A stretch of DNA of 64,000 nucleotides from contig NZ_JACHYH010000001.1 in NCBI RefSeq assembly GCF_014192715.1, forward strand, positions 434,001 through 498,000. The letters are read 5' to 3'. A model generated the notes under the pieces. That model was not told where the DNA came from. It worked only from the letters and a program-made list of their open reading frames with translations, and did not search any database. The DNA comes from Luteibacter sp. Sphag1AF. Lineage in GTDB: Bacteria > Pseudomonadota > Gammaproteobacteria > Xanthomonadales > Rhodanobacteraceae. This document shows, piece by piece, positions 17,402 to 26,796 of the stretch (position 1 is the stretch's first letter; every line of letters starts with the position of its first letter). The position numbers and the translations under genes were made by a program.

Positions 17402-17663
17402 AGGTATCTGTGTCGACAGGAATTGGCTGGCTTCCCCGTTCGTCCCGACCCAGCCCACCGGAACGATTTGAGTGTACCCCGTTTTACGTTTTACTAACAC
17501 CCCGTGGTTACCACTTCAGGAACGGCGTTTACTGCCGTTTAACGTTCCGGAACGGGCTTCGCCCCAGTCTCGCCGGCTCTGCGACTGCTTGTCAAAAACC
17601 ATCACCGCAAGCCGCCGTACCCATATAAACTGCCATCAACCCGATCCGGACAGCCGCCAGCGA
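17402..17663. other. Intergenic region between divergent genes
   Basis: 262 nt between a minus-strand exported-protein gene and the plus-strand GGDEF-EAL gene. It contains a TATAAA (17624-17629) that could be the -10 box of the GGDEF-EAL gene, but no matching -35 box at normal spacing. AT content is higher around 17480-17500. No other gene was seen. Confidence 0.4.
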
Positions 17664-20561
17664 ATGACCATCGCGTCTGAACACAGCACGGCCCTGACAG
17701 AGTCCTTTCCGGGGGATGACGAAGCCCTGCACGGGTCGGTGGAACGGCTGTTCCGCGCCCCGGACGCGGAAGCCGTCACTCGCGAATGCCAGACGCTGGC
17801 TGCCTGCTTCCTGCCCGACGCCGTTGTTCAATGGCGCGACGGCGAGGTATCGGGACTCGATTCAGGTCCGCACACGCTTATTGAGATGGCCGTGGAACCG
17901 CGCACGCTGCGGGTCCTGGAACTGCGCACCGGCGCCACCGAGCGCCACACATGGCAGGACAGCATTGCCTGGGTGGGTCGCCTGGTATCGGGCCGTCTGC
18001 GCCAGCTTGCCGAGACGGCGAACCTTTATGAGGCCATCTCGCGCCTGGCGCTGGCCGAACGTCTTCAGCGTGCGCTGTACGCCATTGCCGAGCAGGCAGG
18101 CGCCGAGCACAACATGAAAGACATGATGAGCTCGCTCCACAGCATTGTGGGCAGCCTCATGTACGCAGAGAACTTCTTCATCGTGCTGTTCGACGCTCAG
18201 GCGCGCACGGTGCGTTTCCCGTATTTCGTCGATTCCCAGGACCCGGACATTCCTGATCCGGAATGCATCCGTCCCATCGACGAAATCGAACACAGCCTCA
18301 CGTGGTATCTGCTGCACGAGGGTCGACCGATGATGGGCGCCAGCCACGAGCTGGAACGCCAGATTCCCGGCCCGCACCGCCGCGCAGGCCCGCCCAGCGA
18401 AGACTGGCTGGGCGTGCCGCTGAAACGTGGCGACGACGTGGTGGGCGCACTGGTCGTGCAGAGTTATCGCGACGACACGCACTACACCGACAACGACCGC
18501 GAGCTGCTGACCTACGTGGCCCAGCACGTGCAGACGGCGCTGGAGCGCCGGCAGGCGCACGAAGAACTGGAACGTCGCGTCACCACCCGCACGGCCGCAC
18601 TGCGCGAAGCCAATCGCGTGCTGCGCCAGCAGGTGTTGCAGCGCCAGCGCGGCGAACGGTTGCAGGCTGCCCTCTTCCGCATCGCCGAACTTGCCAACAC
18701 GTCCGACAGCATCGAGAACTTCTACGCTGCCGTGCATCGGGTCATCGGCGGCCTGCTGTATGCGCGCAATTTCTATATCGCGCTGCTAAGCGAAGACCAG
18801 AGCACCCTCACCTTTCCGTATTCGGTGGATGAAGTGGACGGCTCGCGCGAACCGCGCGAACTCGGCCGTGGCCTCACTGAATTCGTGCTGCGCAATGGCA
18901 AGGCGATGCTTGCTGACCGCAGCGAAATAGACAAACTGAACGACGAACAGATTCTCACCACCAGCGGCGCCCGCTCCCTGCACTGGCTGGGTGTGCCGCT
19001 CATCTGGAACGAGAAATCCATGGGTGTGCTGGCGGTACAGAGCTATTCGCCCGAGCACACTTACAGCGCGCGCGACCAGGAACTGCTGACCTTCGTCAGC
19101 TACCACATCGCCAACGCACTGCAACGCAAATACACCACCGAGTCATTGAAACAGGCTTACGCCAGCCTCGAACGCCGCGTTACCGAACGCACGCGTGCAC
19201 TGGCTCTGGCCAACCGTGATCTGCGCGAACAGATCGCCGAACGCGAGCGCGTCGAGCGCCGGCTGAAGTATGAAACGCTGCACGACTCGCTGACCGGCCT
19301 GCCCAACCGCACGCTGCTCCTGCAACGTCTGGAACAGGCACTCGCGCACTATCAGGAAGACCCGGCATCGCTGTTCGCTGTCCTGTTCATTGACCTGGAC
19401 CGTTTCAAGGTCATCAACGATTCGGTGGGTCACCTGGTGGGCGACGATCTGCTGTTCCAGGTCGGTGGCCGCATCCGCGCCTGCCTGAAAACACGTGATG
19501 TCGTCGCACGCCTGGGCGGCGACGAATTCGCCGTGCTCGTGGAAGGCATCACAGACCCGGCCGCCGCCACGCAGATCGCCGAGCGCATCATCGACCAGTT
19601 GCAGACGCCATTCCGCCTGGGTGCAAAAGAAATCTTCACGTCCGCTTCCATCGGCATCGCGTTGCCCACGCCGGAATACACGCGCCCGGAAGAACTGCTC
19701 CGCGATGCCGATTCGGCGATGTACCGGGCGAAAGCCGAAGGTCGTCACCGCGCCGCCGTGTTCGATGATCGCCTGCGTCGCGAAGCGCTTTCGCTGCTGG
19801 AACTGGAAGGCGACCTGCGCCGCGCGCTCACGCGCAGCGAGTTCGTGCCTTATTACCAGCCCATCGTGGAACTTGCCGAGAATCGCGTCGTTGGCTATGA
19901 GGCGCTGCTGCGCTGGCGCCATCCGGAACGCGGCCTGCTTTCGCCTGCCGATTTCCTTGCCGTTGCCGAAGATACCGGCTGCGCGGAAGCCATCGACTGG
20001 CAGATTTTCCAGCAGGTGTTCGTCCAGGCGCGCGCGCTTGCCCGCGATGAGGGATTCATCAGCATCAACGTGTCCGGCAGCCATTTCCGCTCACCGGACC
20101 TGGATCAGCGGCTGCTCGACCTGCTGGCCGAACACGACGTGCCCGCACGCCTCATCCGTGTGGAAGTCACCGAGCGCGCGCTTCTGGAAAACCCGGCACA
20201 GGTGAAGCGCATGCTGGACAACCTGCGCGCCCACGGCGTGGGCATCGCGCTGGACGACTTCGGCACCGGCTACTCGTCACTGAGCTATCTGCATCAGTAT
20301 CCGATTGAAACCCTGAAGATCGACCGCTCATTCGTGGTCGAGCTGCCCGATGAGGGTGAGGGTCACAGCACGGCGGTCGTCCGGGCGATCCAGGCGCTGG
20401 CCAATTCGCTGCGCATGCAGGTCATTGCCGAAGGCATCGAAACGGAAGCGCAGAAGGCCGCGCTGCAACGCGTGGGTTGCCGCTTTGGCCAGGGCTTCCT
20501 GTTTGCCCAGCCTGCGCCAGCCACCAAATGGTTGCGCGCCCCACTCAGCCTGAGCCTGTGA
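17664..20561 (+). CDS. GAF-GAF-GGDEF-EAL c-di-GMP turnover protein
   Basis: 965 residues, no TM helix. An N-terminal domain (about 1-135) is followed by two GAF-like sensor domains (about 140-310 and 330-510), each bounded by coiled-coil linkers containing the near-identical phrase LERRVTxRTxAL. Then come GGDEF (about 535-700; intact GGDEF at 618-622) and EAL (about 715-960; E746 in YEALLRW, plus DDFGTGYSSLSYL and AEGIETEAQ). Both catalytic signatures look intact, so it may make c-di-GMP, degrade it, or switch between the two. The start at 17664 is chosen because the upstream in-frame extension from 17472 has no family-like features. Confidence 0.93.
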   Translation: MTIASEHSTALTESFPGDDEALHGSVERLFRAPDAEAVTRECQTLAACFLPDAVVQWRDGEVSGLDSGPHTLIEMAVEPRTLRVLELRTGATERHTWQDSIAWVGRLVSGRLRQLAETANLYEAISRLALAERLQRALYAIAEQAGAEHNMKDMMSSLHSIVGSLMYAENFFIVLFDAQARTVRFPYFVDSQDPDIPDPECIRPIDEIEHSLTWYLLHEGRPMMGASHELERQIPGPHRRAGPPSEDWLGVPLKRGDDVVGALVVQSYRDDTHYTDNDRELLTYVAQHVQTALERRQAHEELERRVTTRTAALREANRVLRQQVLQRQRGERLQAALFRIAELANTSDSIENFYAAVHRVIGGLLYARNFYIALLSEDQSTLTFPYSVDEVDGSREPRELGRGLTEFVLRNGKAMLADRSEIDKLNDEQILTTSGARSLHWLGVPLIWNEKSMGVLAVQSYSPEHTYSARDQELLTFVSYHIANALQRKYTTESLKQAYASLERRVTERTRALALANRDLREQIAERERVERRLKYETLHDSLTGLPNRTLLLQRLEQALAHYQEDPASLFAVLFIDLDRFKVINDSVGHLVGDDLLFQVGGRIRACLKTRDVVARLGGDEFAVLVEGITDPAAATQIAERIIDQLQTPFRLGAKEIFTSASIGIALPTPEYTRPEELLRDADSAMYRAKAEGRHRAAVFDDRLRREALSLLELEGDLRRALTRSEFVPYYQPIVELAENRVVGYEALLRWRHPERGLLSPADFLAVAEDTGCAEAIDWQIFQQVFVQARALARDEGFISINVSGSHFRSPDLDQRLLDLLAEHDVPARLIRVEVTERALLENPAQVKRMLDNLRAHGVGIALDDFGTGYSSLSYLHQYPIETLKIDRSFVVELPDEGEGHSTAVVRAIQALANSLRMQVIAEGIETEAQKAALQRVGCRFGQGFLFAQPAPATKWLRAPLSLSL

Positions 20562-20581
20562 AACGCGCGACCGTCTGAGGT

Positions 20582-21493
20582 TTATTGCAGCGTGCCCGGG
20601 TTTTCCGACGGATCGGCACTGAGCAGGACTTCGGCATCCACACGGTCAAACACGTAGCGGGCAGCGCAGAACTCGCAGACCACCTCGATCTCGCCTTCGC
20701 GCTGATCCAGCGTGGATTCGATTTCCTGCCGGCCCAGCGAACGCAGCATCGTACCCACGCGCTCACGTGAGCACGTGCAGCCGAACGCCACTTCACGCGG
20801 TTCGTACAGGCGCACGGTTTCTTCGTGGTACAGCCGGTAAAGCAGTTCCTCCGGATGCGTGCCCAGCATTTCGGACGATTCCAGCGTAGCGGTCAGCGCG
20901 CGCACGCGATCCCAGGCATCTGCGTCGTCTTCGGCCGCGCTATGGCCACCTTCGCCGGGAATCGGCTGCAACATGAGGCCCACCGCCTGATCGCCATCCG
21001 CCGCAAGCAGGATGCGGGCGGGCAACTGCTCGGATCGTTCAAAGTAGCCTTCAATGGCATCGGCAACCGACCCGGCATCCAGATCCACCACGCCCTGATA
21101 ACGGCCGCGCTCAGGGTGACCGATGGTGATGGCCATCATCGCGGCGGGCAGGTCCTTGAGGTCCAGCGGGGTCGGCAGGTCGCCCTCCCAGCGGGCGATG
21201 CCGCGCAGCCGGCCCTTGTCGGTGCACTCGGCGAACATCAGACGCAACGGGCCATCGCTGCGGAATTCGAGCGACAGCGAACCTTCAAACTTGATATTGC
21301 CGGTCAGCAGCGCGCTCGCGGCCATGGACTGGCCCAGAAGGTCACGCAACTGATCGGGGTAGTCCGCGCGCGATGAGATTTCGCGCCAGCTCTCGCCAAG
21401 GCGCACCAGCACGCCACGCACGCCGGCACGCTCCAGCATGAAGCGGTGCAGCACGTCGTTGACGGGTACCTGTTGGACGATGGGCTCAATCAC
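20582..21493 (-). CDS. hslO: Hsp33 redox-regulated chaperone
   Basis: 303 residues. Hsp33 is a cytosolic holdase that is activated by oxidation. The C-terminal zinc switch is present as CxC (FGCTCSRERV) and CxxC (CEFC). The N-terminal domain contains VNDVLHRFMLERAGVRG and the typical GNIKFEGSLSLE segment. The GTG at 21493 is chosen as start because GGAG lies 7 nt before it and the protein then begins as expected; the open frame upstream to 21748 has no support. It is divergent from mtgA. Confidence 0.95.
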   Translation of the reverse strand: MIEPIVQQVPVNDVLHRFMLERAGVRGVLVRLGESWREISSRADYPDQLRDLLGQSMAASALLTGNIKFEGSLSLEFRSDGPLRLMFAECTDKGRLRGIARWEGDLPTPLDLKDLPAAMMAITIGHPERGRYQGVVDLDAGSVADAIEGYFERSEQLPARILLAADGDQAVGLMLQPIPGEGGHSAAEDDADAWDRVRALTATLESSEMLGTHPEELLYRLYHEETVRLYEPREVAFGCTCSRERVGTMLRSLGRQEIESTLDQREGEIEVVCEFCAARYVFDRVDAEVLLSADPSENPGTLQ

Positions 21494-21558
21494 GATAGTT
21501 CTCCAGGGCAAGCCGCGGAAGATGGGGGCTGAGCAACACGGGAGCAAGAGCGCCCCCG

Positions 21559-21564
21559 TATACT
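21559..21564 (+). promoter_or_regulatory. Possible -10 box for mtgA
   Basis: TATACT lies 27 nt before the mtgA start. No convincing -35 hexamer is found at 16-18 nt. Confidence 0.35.
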
Positions 21565-21590
21565 GCCGCATCCGCCCCCATACCGACACC

Positions 21591-22325
21591 ATGAGCCACG
21601 AGACCCGCTCGATTGCCCGCCGCATTGCCCGATGGCTCGCCATTCTCGCCGTGTCCTGGCTGGCCCTGAGCTGCCTGATGGTGCTGGTGCTCCGGTTTGT
21701 GCCGCCCTGGACCAGCGCCACCATGATGGAACGGCGCGTGGAAGCCACCTTCTCGGGCGAGAAAGACTTTCACCTGCGCTACCGCTGGGTGCCGTGGTCG
21801 GCCGTGACACCTCAGGTGCCGCTGGCCATGGTGGCTGCGGAGGATCAGAAATTCCCTTTCCATCACGGATTTGACGTCGACGCGATCCAGGATGCGCTGG
21901 ACGCGGCGGATGAGGGCAAGCGCCTGCGCGGCGCCAGCACCATCAGCCAGCAGGTGTCGAAGAACCTGTTCCTCTGGAACGGCCGCAGCTTTGTCCGTAA
22001 AGGGCTGGAAGCGTGGTTCACGGTGCTGATCGAAGCGCTTTGGCCCAAGCAGCGCATCCTTGAGGTGTACATGAACATCGCCGAGCTGGGCGATGGCGTG
22101 TACGGCGTAGGCGCCGCCAGCGACACCCTTCTGCATGCCTCACCCGCGCAACTTTCGCCCACGCAGGCCGCGCGTCTGGCCGCCGTGCTGCCCAATCCCA
22201 AAAAGCTGCGGGTCGATGCACCCAGTGCTTATGTTCAGCGGCGCACCGCCTGGATTCTTCAACAGATGGCGCATCTGGGGGGCACCGACTATGTTACCCG
22301 CCGTCCCGCTCCACGCCCCCGGTAA
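21591..22325 (+). CDS. mtgA: Monofunctional biosynthetic peptidoglycan transglycosylase
   Basis: 244 residues: one N-terminal TM helix (about 12-34) and a GT51 transglycosylase domain. The catalytic Glu is in AAEDQKFPFHHGFD and the second signature is GASTISQQVSKNLFLW; KQRILEVYMNIAELG follows. It polymerises lipid II into glycan strands on the periplasmic face. There is no transpeptidase domain, as expected for MtgA. The upstream in-frame region (from 21438) overlaps hslO and is not used. It ends 9 nt before the next gene. Confidence 0.95.
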   Translation: MSHETRSIARRIARWLAILAVSWLALSCLMVLVLRFVPPWTSATMMERRVEATFSGEKDFHLRYRWVPWSAVTPQVPLAMVAAEDQKFPFHHGFDVDAIQDALDAADEGKRLRGASTISQQVSKNLFLWNGRSFVRKGLEAWFTVLIEALWPKQRILEVYMNIAELGDGVYGVGAASDTLLHASPAQLSPTQAARLAAVLPNPKKLRVDAPSAYVQRRTAWILQQMAHLGGTDYVTRRPAPRPR

Positions 22326-22334
22326 AGGCCCGCC

Positions 22335-23258
22335 ATGCAGTCGCTGACCGTCGTCGTACCCGCGTATAACGAAGCCGCCGTACTTCCCGCTTTCCATCAG
22401 CGCATCATGGCGGTCCTCGACGCGTTGCCGCTTGCCGGCCGCGTGCTTTATGTAGACGACGGCAGTGCGGACAACACCTGGTCCATGATCGACGCGCTGG
22501 CTGCTGCTGATCCGCGGGTCACGGCGCTGAAGCTTTCGCGCAACTTCGGCAAAGAAGCCGCCATGACCGCCGGACTGGATCGCGCAGACGCCGATGCCGT
22601 GGTGGTGATTGACGCCGATCTCCAGGACCCTCCCGAGCTCATTCCGGCATTGCTTGAGCGCGCCCGCGAAGGCTACGACGTGGTTTACGCCACCCGCGCC
22701 GAGCGCGACGGCGAATCCCGCGTGAAACGATTCACTTCTGCCGCGTTCTATCGCGTGATGGAACGGCTGTCCGATACGCCCGTTCCCCGCGACACAGGCG
22801 ACTTCCGCCTGATGTCACGCCGGGCCGTGCTTGCCCTGCGCTCGCTGCGCGAACGGCAGCGCTTCATGAAGGGCCTGTTTGCCTGGGTCGGCTATCGGCA
22901 GACCGCCGTCATCTATCGTCGCGATGCGCGCGCAGCGGGCCAGACCAAATGGAACTATTGGCGCCTGACCAATCTGGCCATTGAAGGCCTGACGTCGTTT
23001 TCCACCGCACCGCTGCGCCTGGCCACCTGGGTGGGCATGTCAGCAGCGCTTCTGGCGTTCATTTACGCCATCTGGGTGCTGCTGAAGGTGCTGGTGTGGG
23101 GCGACCCGGTGCGCGGCTATCCCACGCTGATGGTCGTGATCCTGTTTCTCGGAGGCGCCCAGCTGATGGCGCTCGGCGTCATCGGGGAATATGTGGGCCG
23201 CACCTATTCAGAAAGCAAACAGCGCCCGATCTACTTCATCGACGAAGAGCGCGGCTGA
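22335..23258 (+). CDS. Family 2 glycosyltransferase, GtrB/DPM-like
   Basis: 307 residues. An N-terminal GT-A domain (VVVPAYNEAAVLPAFH; DADLQDPPEL with the metal-binding DxD) is followed by two C-terminal TM helices (about 232-255 and 265-290). This layout is typical of polyprenyl-phosphate hexosyltransferases (GtrB, DPM1-like, ArnC-like), which load a sugar from an NDP donor onto undecaprenyl phosphate. The sugar cannot be read from sequence. It follows mtgA by 9 nt, probably cotranscribed. A second such protein lies at 46543-47502. Confidence 0.9.
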   Translation: MQSLTVVVPAYNEAAVLPAFHQRIMAVLDALPLAGRVLYVDDGSADNTWSMIDALAAADPRVTALKLSRNFGKEAAMTAGLDRADADAVVVIDADLQDPPELIPALLERAREGYDVVYATRAERDGESRVKRFTSAAFYRVMERLSDTPVPRDTGDFRLMSRRAVLALRSLRERQRFMKGLFAWVGYRQTAVIYRRDARAAGQTKWNYWRLTNLAIEGLTSFSTAPLRLATWVGMSAALLAFIYAIWVLLKVLVWGDPVRGYPTLMVVILFLGGAQLMALGVIGEYVGRTYSESKQRPIYFIDEERG

Positions 23259-23354
23259 AAGCATCCATTTTTCACCTGATTGTTACCCTGCCCACGCCCG
23301 CCAGCGGTAGACTCGCCACGACAGCGTTTCCAAGACCGTCTCGGGAGGGAAGCA

Positions 23355-23783
23355 ATGCGCCAGGTGAAACATCTGCTGGAAACCAAGGGCAGCGGGGTGT
23401 ACTCCATCGCTCCGGATGCCCCCGTACTGGATGCAGTCCGCCGCATGGCGGAACACGGCGTCGGCGCACTGCTGGTGCTGCGCGGCGAGCAATTGGCCGG
23501 CATCATTTCCGAGCGCGATTACGCGCGCAAAGTCATCCTGAAAGACCGCTCATCGGCTAACACGCCGGTGGCCGACATCATGACTTCCTCGGTTCTGACC
23601 GTGGACCGTGATGCGTCGGTAGAAGACTGCATGCGACTTTGCACCGACAGCCACATCCGCCACCTCCCCGTGGTGGACGGCGAGCGGGTCATCGGGGTCA
23701 TCTCCATTGGTGACCTGGTCAAGGCGGTGATCGACGAGCAGGCCGAACAGATCGGCCAGTTGCAACGCTATATCGCTAGCTGA
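23355..23783 (+). CDS. CBS-domain pair protein
   Basis: 142 residues made of two CBS motifs (about 12-65 and 78-132) with typical strands such as GVGALLV and HLPVVDGERVIGVISIGDLV. CBS pairs bind adenosyl nucleotides and usually regulate a partner; this one has no attached output domain. Its partner is not evident from the neighbourhood. GGGAGG lies 6-7 nt before the ATG at 23355, which decides the start. Its stop overlaps the end of the converging transporter gene by 8 nt. Confidence 0.9.
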   Translation: MRQVKHLLETKGSGVYSIAPDAPVLDAVRRMAEHGVGALLVLRGEQLAGIISERDYARKVILKDRSSANTPVADIMTSSVLTVDRDASVEDCMRLCTDSHIRHLPVVDGERVIGVISIGDLVKAVIDEQAEQIGQLQRYIAS

Positions 23784-25059
23784 GGTCGTCTTCCGGTTCG
23801 AGGTCGGGCGCACGCGACGCGCGGTGCGCCACGACCGTGGCCAGACCCGACAGCGCCGCGCAGATAAGCCCCAGGCCGGCGATGGTCACGCCGAAGCCGC
23901 GCAGTATCTGCAATCCGCTGGTGATCACCATGTCGCCGAAGCGCCAGACGGTTGTCTCGATGAAATTCTTGCCCTTGTAGCGCGCTTCACGGGGCATGCG
24001 TGTGTACAGCGCATCGGACGCCGGCTTGGTCATGCCATAAGTCAGGCCGCGCGTGCTGATCTGCACGATTGTCAGCAAAGAGACGGAAAAGCCCAGCATC
24101 GCCAGATCCGGCGTGCCGAACATGGCGACCATGCCCAGCAGGATGAAATTCACCACTGAAGGCAGCACCAGTCCCCACCCGGCACCGAAGCGCCGCAGGA
24201 TATAGGGCGTCAGCGTCAGCTGAAGACCTGCACCCAGCACGTTGATCGCAAGATCCAGATGCGCATAGAAGGCCGTGCGCGCCTCTTTCATCGGGTAGTG
24301 CGTCTGGGTGTAGTCGGCCATCAGGGCGTAGGCCATGGTCGCGATGCCGTCGCTCAACAGCATCAGCAGCGCCATGTTGCGAAGGAAGGGCTTGCGCCAC
24401 GCCGACTTCACACCTTCAAGCAACGAGCCGCCAATCGCGTTCTGCTCGCTGGCATGCGCACCGGAAGCTTCGTCGTCCCGGGCCAGCACCAGCAGAAGCA
24501 CCAGTGCCAGCAACAACACGAATGCGGACACTACCAGCAACGGCGCGACACCGATGCTCGCCACCAGCGCTGAGGTGAGTGTGGGGCCGAACAGCGCACC
24601 GCCCATGCCGCCCAGCGCGATCAGCGAAAACAGCCGGCGTGCCTGCCCGCTGTCGTAAATATCTGCCATGAAGCTCCAGAACAGCGACACGACAAACAGG
24701 TTGAACACGCTGACCCAGACGAAAAACACGTTGCCCAATACGCGCGCGCCAATCTGATCCTGATGGACGAAGGCGGGCACAAAAGCGGCAAGGCACGCGG
24801 CAAAAAACACGTAACTGACGACCAGCACCCGTCGCCGCGCGAAGCGCGACACCACCCAGCCGAACACGGGCGTCAGCAATAGCATCACCACCAGGGTGAT
24901 GGCGTAGAAACCGGGAAGCCCCGCCGATCCGACCGCACCGCTCAGCTGATCGCGCACCGGGCGAATGATGTAGTACGAGGTCATCACGAAGAAAAACGCG
25001 AGGGCCGAGAGCGTCAGCGAGCGACCCTCCCCTGAGGCGACTTGTCGACGTGCGTTCAC
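23776..25059 (-). CDS. MFS transporter of the NTP/NDP-exchange-like group
   Basis: 427 residues with about 12 TM helices. The beginning (SALAFFFVMTSYYIIRPVRD) and LVVSYVFFAACLAAFV resemble bacterial MFS proteins related to ATP/ADP translocases (TlcA/Npt family); these are common in free-living proteobacteria, where the substrate is unknown. The GTG at 25059 is chosen because the conserved N-terminus begins there; the in-frame frame extends to 25242 without family-like sequence. It is divergent from the serine hydrolase gene. Confidence 0.85.
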   Translation of the reverse strand: MNARRQVASGEGRSLTLSALAFFFVMTSYYIIRPVRDQLSGAVGSAGLPGFYAITLVVMLLLTPVFGWVVSRFARRRVLVVSYVFFAACLAAFVPAFVHQDQIGARVLGNVFFVWVSVFNLFVVSLFWSFMADIYDSGQARRLFSLIALGGMGGALFGPTLTSALVASIGVAPLLVVSAFVLLLALVLLLVLARDDEASGAHASEQNAIGGSLLEGVKSAWRKPFLRNMALLMLLSDGIATMAYALMADYTQTHYPMKEARTAFYAHLDLAINVLGAGLQLTLTPYILRRFGAGWGLVLPSVVNFILLGMVAMFGTPDLAMLGFSVSLLTIVQISTRGLTYGMTKPASDALYTRMPREARYKGKNFIETTVWRFGDMVITSGLQILRGFGVTIAGLGLICAALSGLATVVAHRASRAPDLEPEDDLS

Positions 25060-25293
25060 GTGAGGTCCGGTAGATAAGGAAGGCGCATGGCGCGCAAAGC
25101 CTAGCATGCTGCACCCGCACACGCGCACGCACGCAAAGGCACTCGCCCCGTGCGTGAAAATGCCCGGTTCAGCGCGTTGTGGGTAATGACGAAGTAAAAG
25201 ACAATGGCCGGGACCACGATCAGCAGTACGATCACGGGTCACCCGGATTCCCTACCGCGGCGTGCCCCCACGCCACCGTGCCGCGAGAACAGC

Positions 25294-26706
25294 ATGTCGT
25301 TTCGTTTTACTTCCCTGCTTGCCATTGCTTTCCCCTGTGCGCTCGCCGCTTCGCCAGCGCCGCCCGTTGCTCCTCCGCCGGCGAAGCCTCCGGTCGTTCA
25401 CGCAGATCCGCAAGCGCAGCACCTTCCTCCGGAACGCGTGCGCGCCACCATCGAGAACTACAAGCGATGGCTCGACGAGGTGGAGGCGCGCGATGGTGCG
25501 CCTGCCCTGGTCACAGCCGTGATCGTCGATGACAAAGTGGTTTATGAACGCGCCATCGGCTATGCGAACGCAAAAACCCGCGAACCGGCCACGCCCGAAA
25601 CGGTCTTCCGCCTCGCTTCGCTGTCCAAGGCATTCGCCACCGGTGTCACCGCGGTGCTGGTGCGTACCGGTGCGCTGAGCTGGGATACCAAGCTCATCGA
25701 CACCATTCCGTACTTCAAGCTCAAGGACATGCAGGCGGCCCAGCAAGCCACCGTGCGCGACATCCTGGGCCAGCGCCTTGGCCTGCCGCGCAACACGTAC
25801 GACGCGATGCTGGAAGCGGATGCCCCGTACGAAGAATTGGTGCGCAAGCTCGATGAGGTGGACCTGTCCTGCAACGTGGGCCAGTGCTACGGATATCAGA
25901 ACGTCGCCTTCAGCATGATTGGCGATGTGATCTACGCCACCACGGGCGATTATTTCTTCCGCCAGGTGGAGCGCCGCATCTTCCAGCCGCTGGGCATGAC
26001 CACGGCCAGCTACGGACGCGACGCACTGGAAGCCAGCAAGAGCTGGGCACGCCCGCATCGCGGCGGCCCGCACAACTGGATTCCCTACGAGCCCAACGAC
26101 AGCTACTACCGCGTCGCTCCTGCGGCGGGCGTCAACGCCAGCCTGCGCGACATGGAGCAGTGGCTGATGGCGCAGATGGGTGCACGCCCCGACGTGCTGC
26201 CAACGCCCTCACTGGACGTCCTGCACGCTCCTGAGGTGGCCACGCCGTCCGAAGAGCGGTCACTGCCCTGGCGTCGTGCGCGCGTTACCGACGCGCACTA
26301 CGCGCTCGGCTGGCGCGTGTTCAAGTACGACAACGAAACCCTGATCTATCACGCAGGCGCCGTGTCCGGCTATCGCACCATGATCGGCTTCTTCCCGAAG
26401 TACCACGCGGGCGTGGTCACGATGTGGAATGCCGCCAGCCCGATGCCGGCCGGCCTGATGCCCATGGTTTTCGACAGCATGCTCGATCTTCCGCATGTGG
26501 ACTGGGCTGGCGTGGAAAGCGCGGCGCCCGCAGTGCATGCCGCACCGGTTAAGGCGGCAAAGGGCAGCAAGGCTGCCGCGAAGCCTGCCGCCACCAAATC
26601 GAAGAAAGCCGCCCCGGCCAAGGCAGCCGCAAAGACGCCCGCCAAAGCTCCGGCAAAAGCAAAGACACCTGCCAAGAAGAAGAAAACCACACCAGCGACG
26701 CCGTGA
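25294..26706 (+). CDS. Serine hydrolase (class C beta-lactamase-like) with Lys/Ala-rich C-terminal tail
   Basis: 470 residues. Signal peptide about 1-20, Pro-rich linker, then a penicillin-binding-protein-like serine hydrolase domain. Its motifs are S109-x-x-K112, Y201-x-N203 and H353-A-G355, which match the SxxK, YxN and HxG (KTG-equivalent) boxes, so it looks catalytically complete. Such enzymes hydrolyse D-amino-acid peptides or esters in the periplasm. Residues 409-470 are an unusual low-complexity tail of Ala, Lys and Pro with about 16 Lys in the last 51 residues, like histone H1. The ATG at 25294 is used because the signal peptide starts there. Confidence 0.9.
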   Translation: MSFRFTSLLAIAFPCALAASPAPPVAPPPAKPPVVHADPQAQHLPPERVRATIENYKRWLDEVEARDGAPALVTAVIVDDKVVYERAIGYANAKTREPATPETVFRLASLSKAFATGVTAVLVRTGALSWDTKLIDTIPYFKLKDMQAAQQATVRDILGQRLGLPRNTYDAMLEADAPYEELVRKLDEVDLSCNVGQCYGYQNVAFSMIGDVIYATTGDYFFRQVERRIFQPLGMTTASYGRDALEASKSWARPHRGGPHNWIPYEPNDSYYRVAPAAGVNASLRDMEQWLMAQMGARPDVLPTPSLDVLHAPEVATPSEERSLPWRRARVTDAHYALGWRVFKYDNETLIYHAGAVSGYRTMIGFFPKYHAGVVTMWNAASPMPAGLMPMVFDSMLDLPHVDWAGVESAAPAVHAAPVKAAKGSKAAAKPAATKSKKAAPAKAAAKTPAKAPAKAKTPAKKKKTTPATP

Positions 26707-26758
26707 GTTGAGCTCGCAGGCAAGCTCGCGACAAGGCACCTGCCAGACACTCAAAAAG

Positions 26759-26786
26759 AAGGCGCCCGACGGGGGCGCCTTCCTTC
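26759..26786. terminator. Terminator between serine hydrolase and TonB-like genes
   Basis: The stem AAGGCGCCC/GGGCGCCTT is followed on the minus strand by CTTTTTGA, so it is strongest for the TonB-like gene. The plus side has only TCCTTCT. Confidence 0.85.
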
Positions 26787-26796
26787 TGCGACGGCC

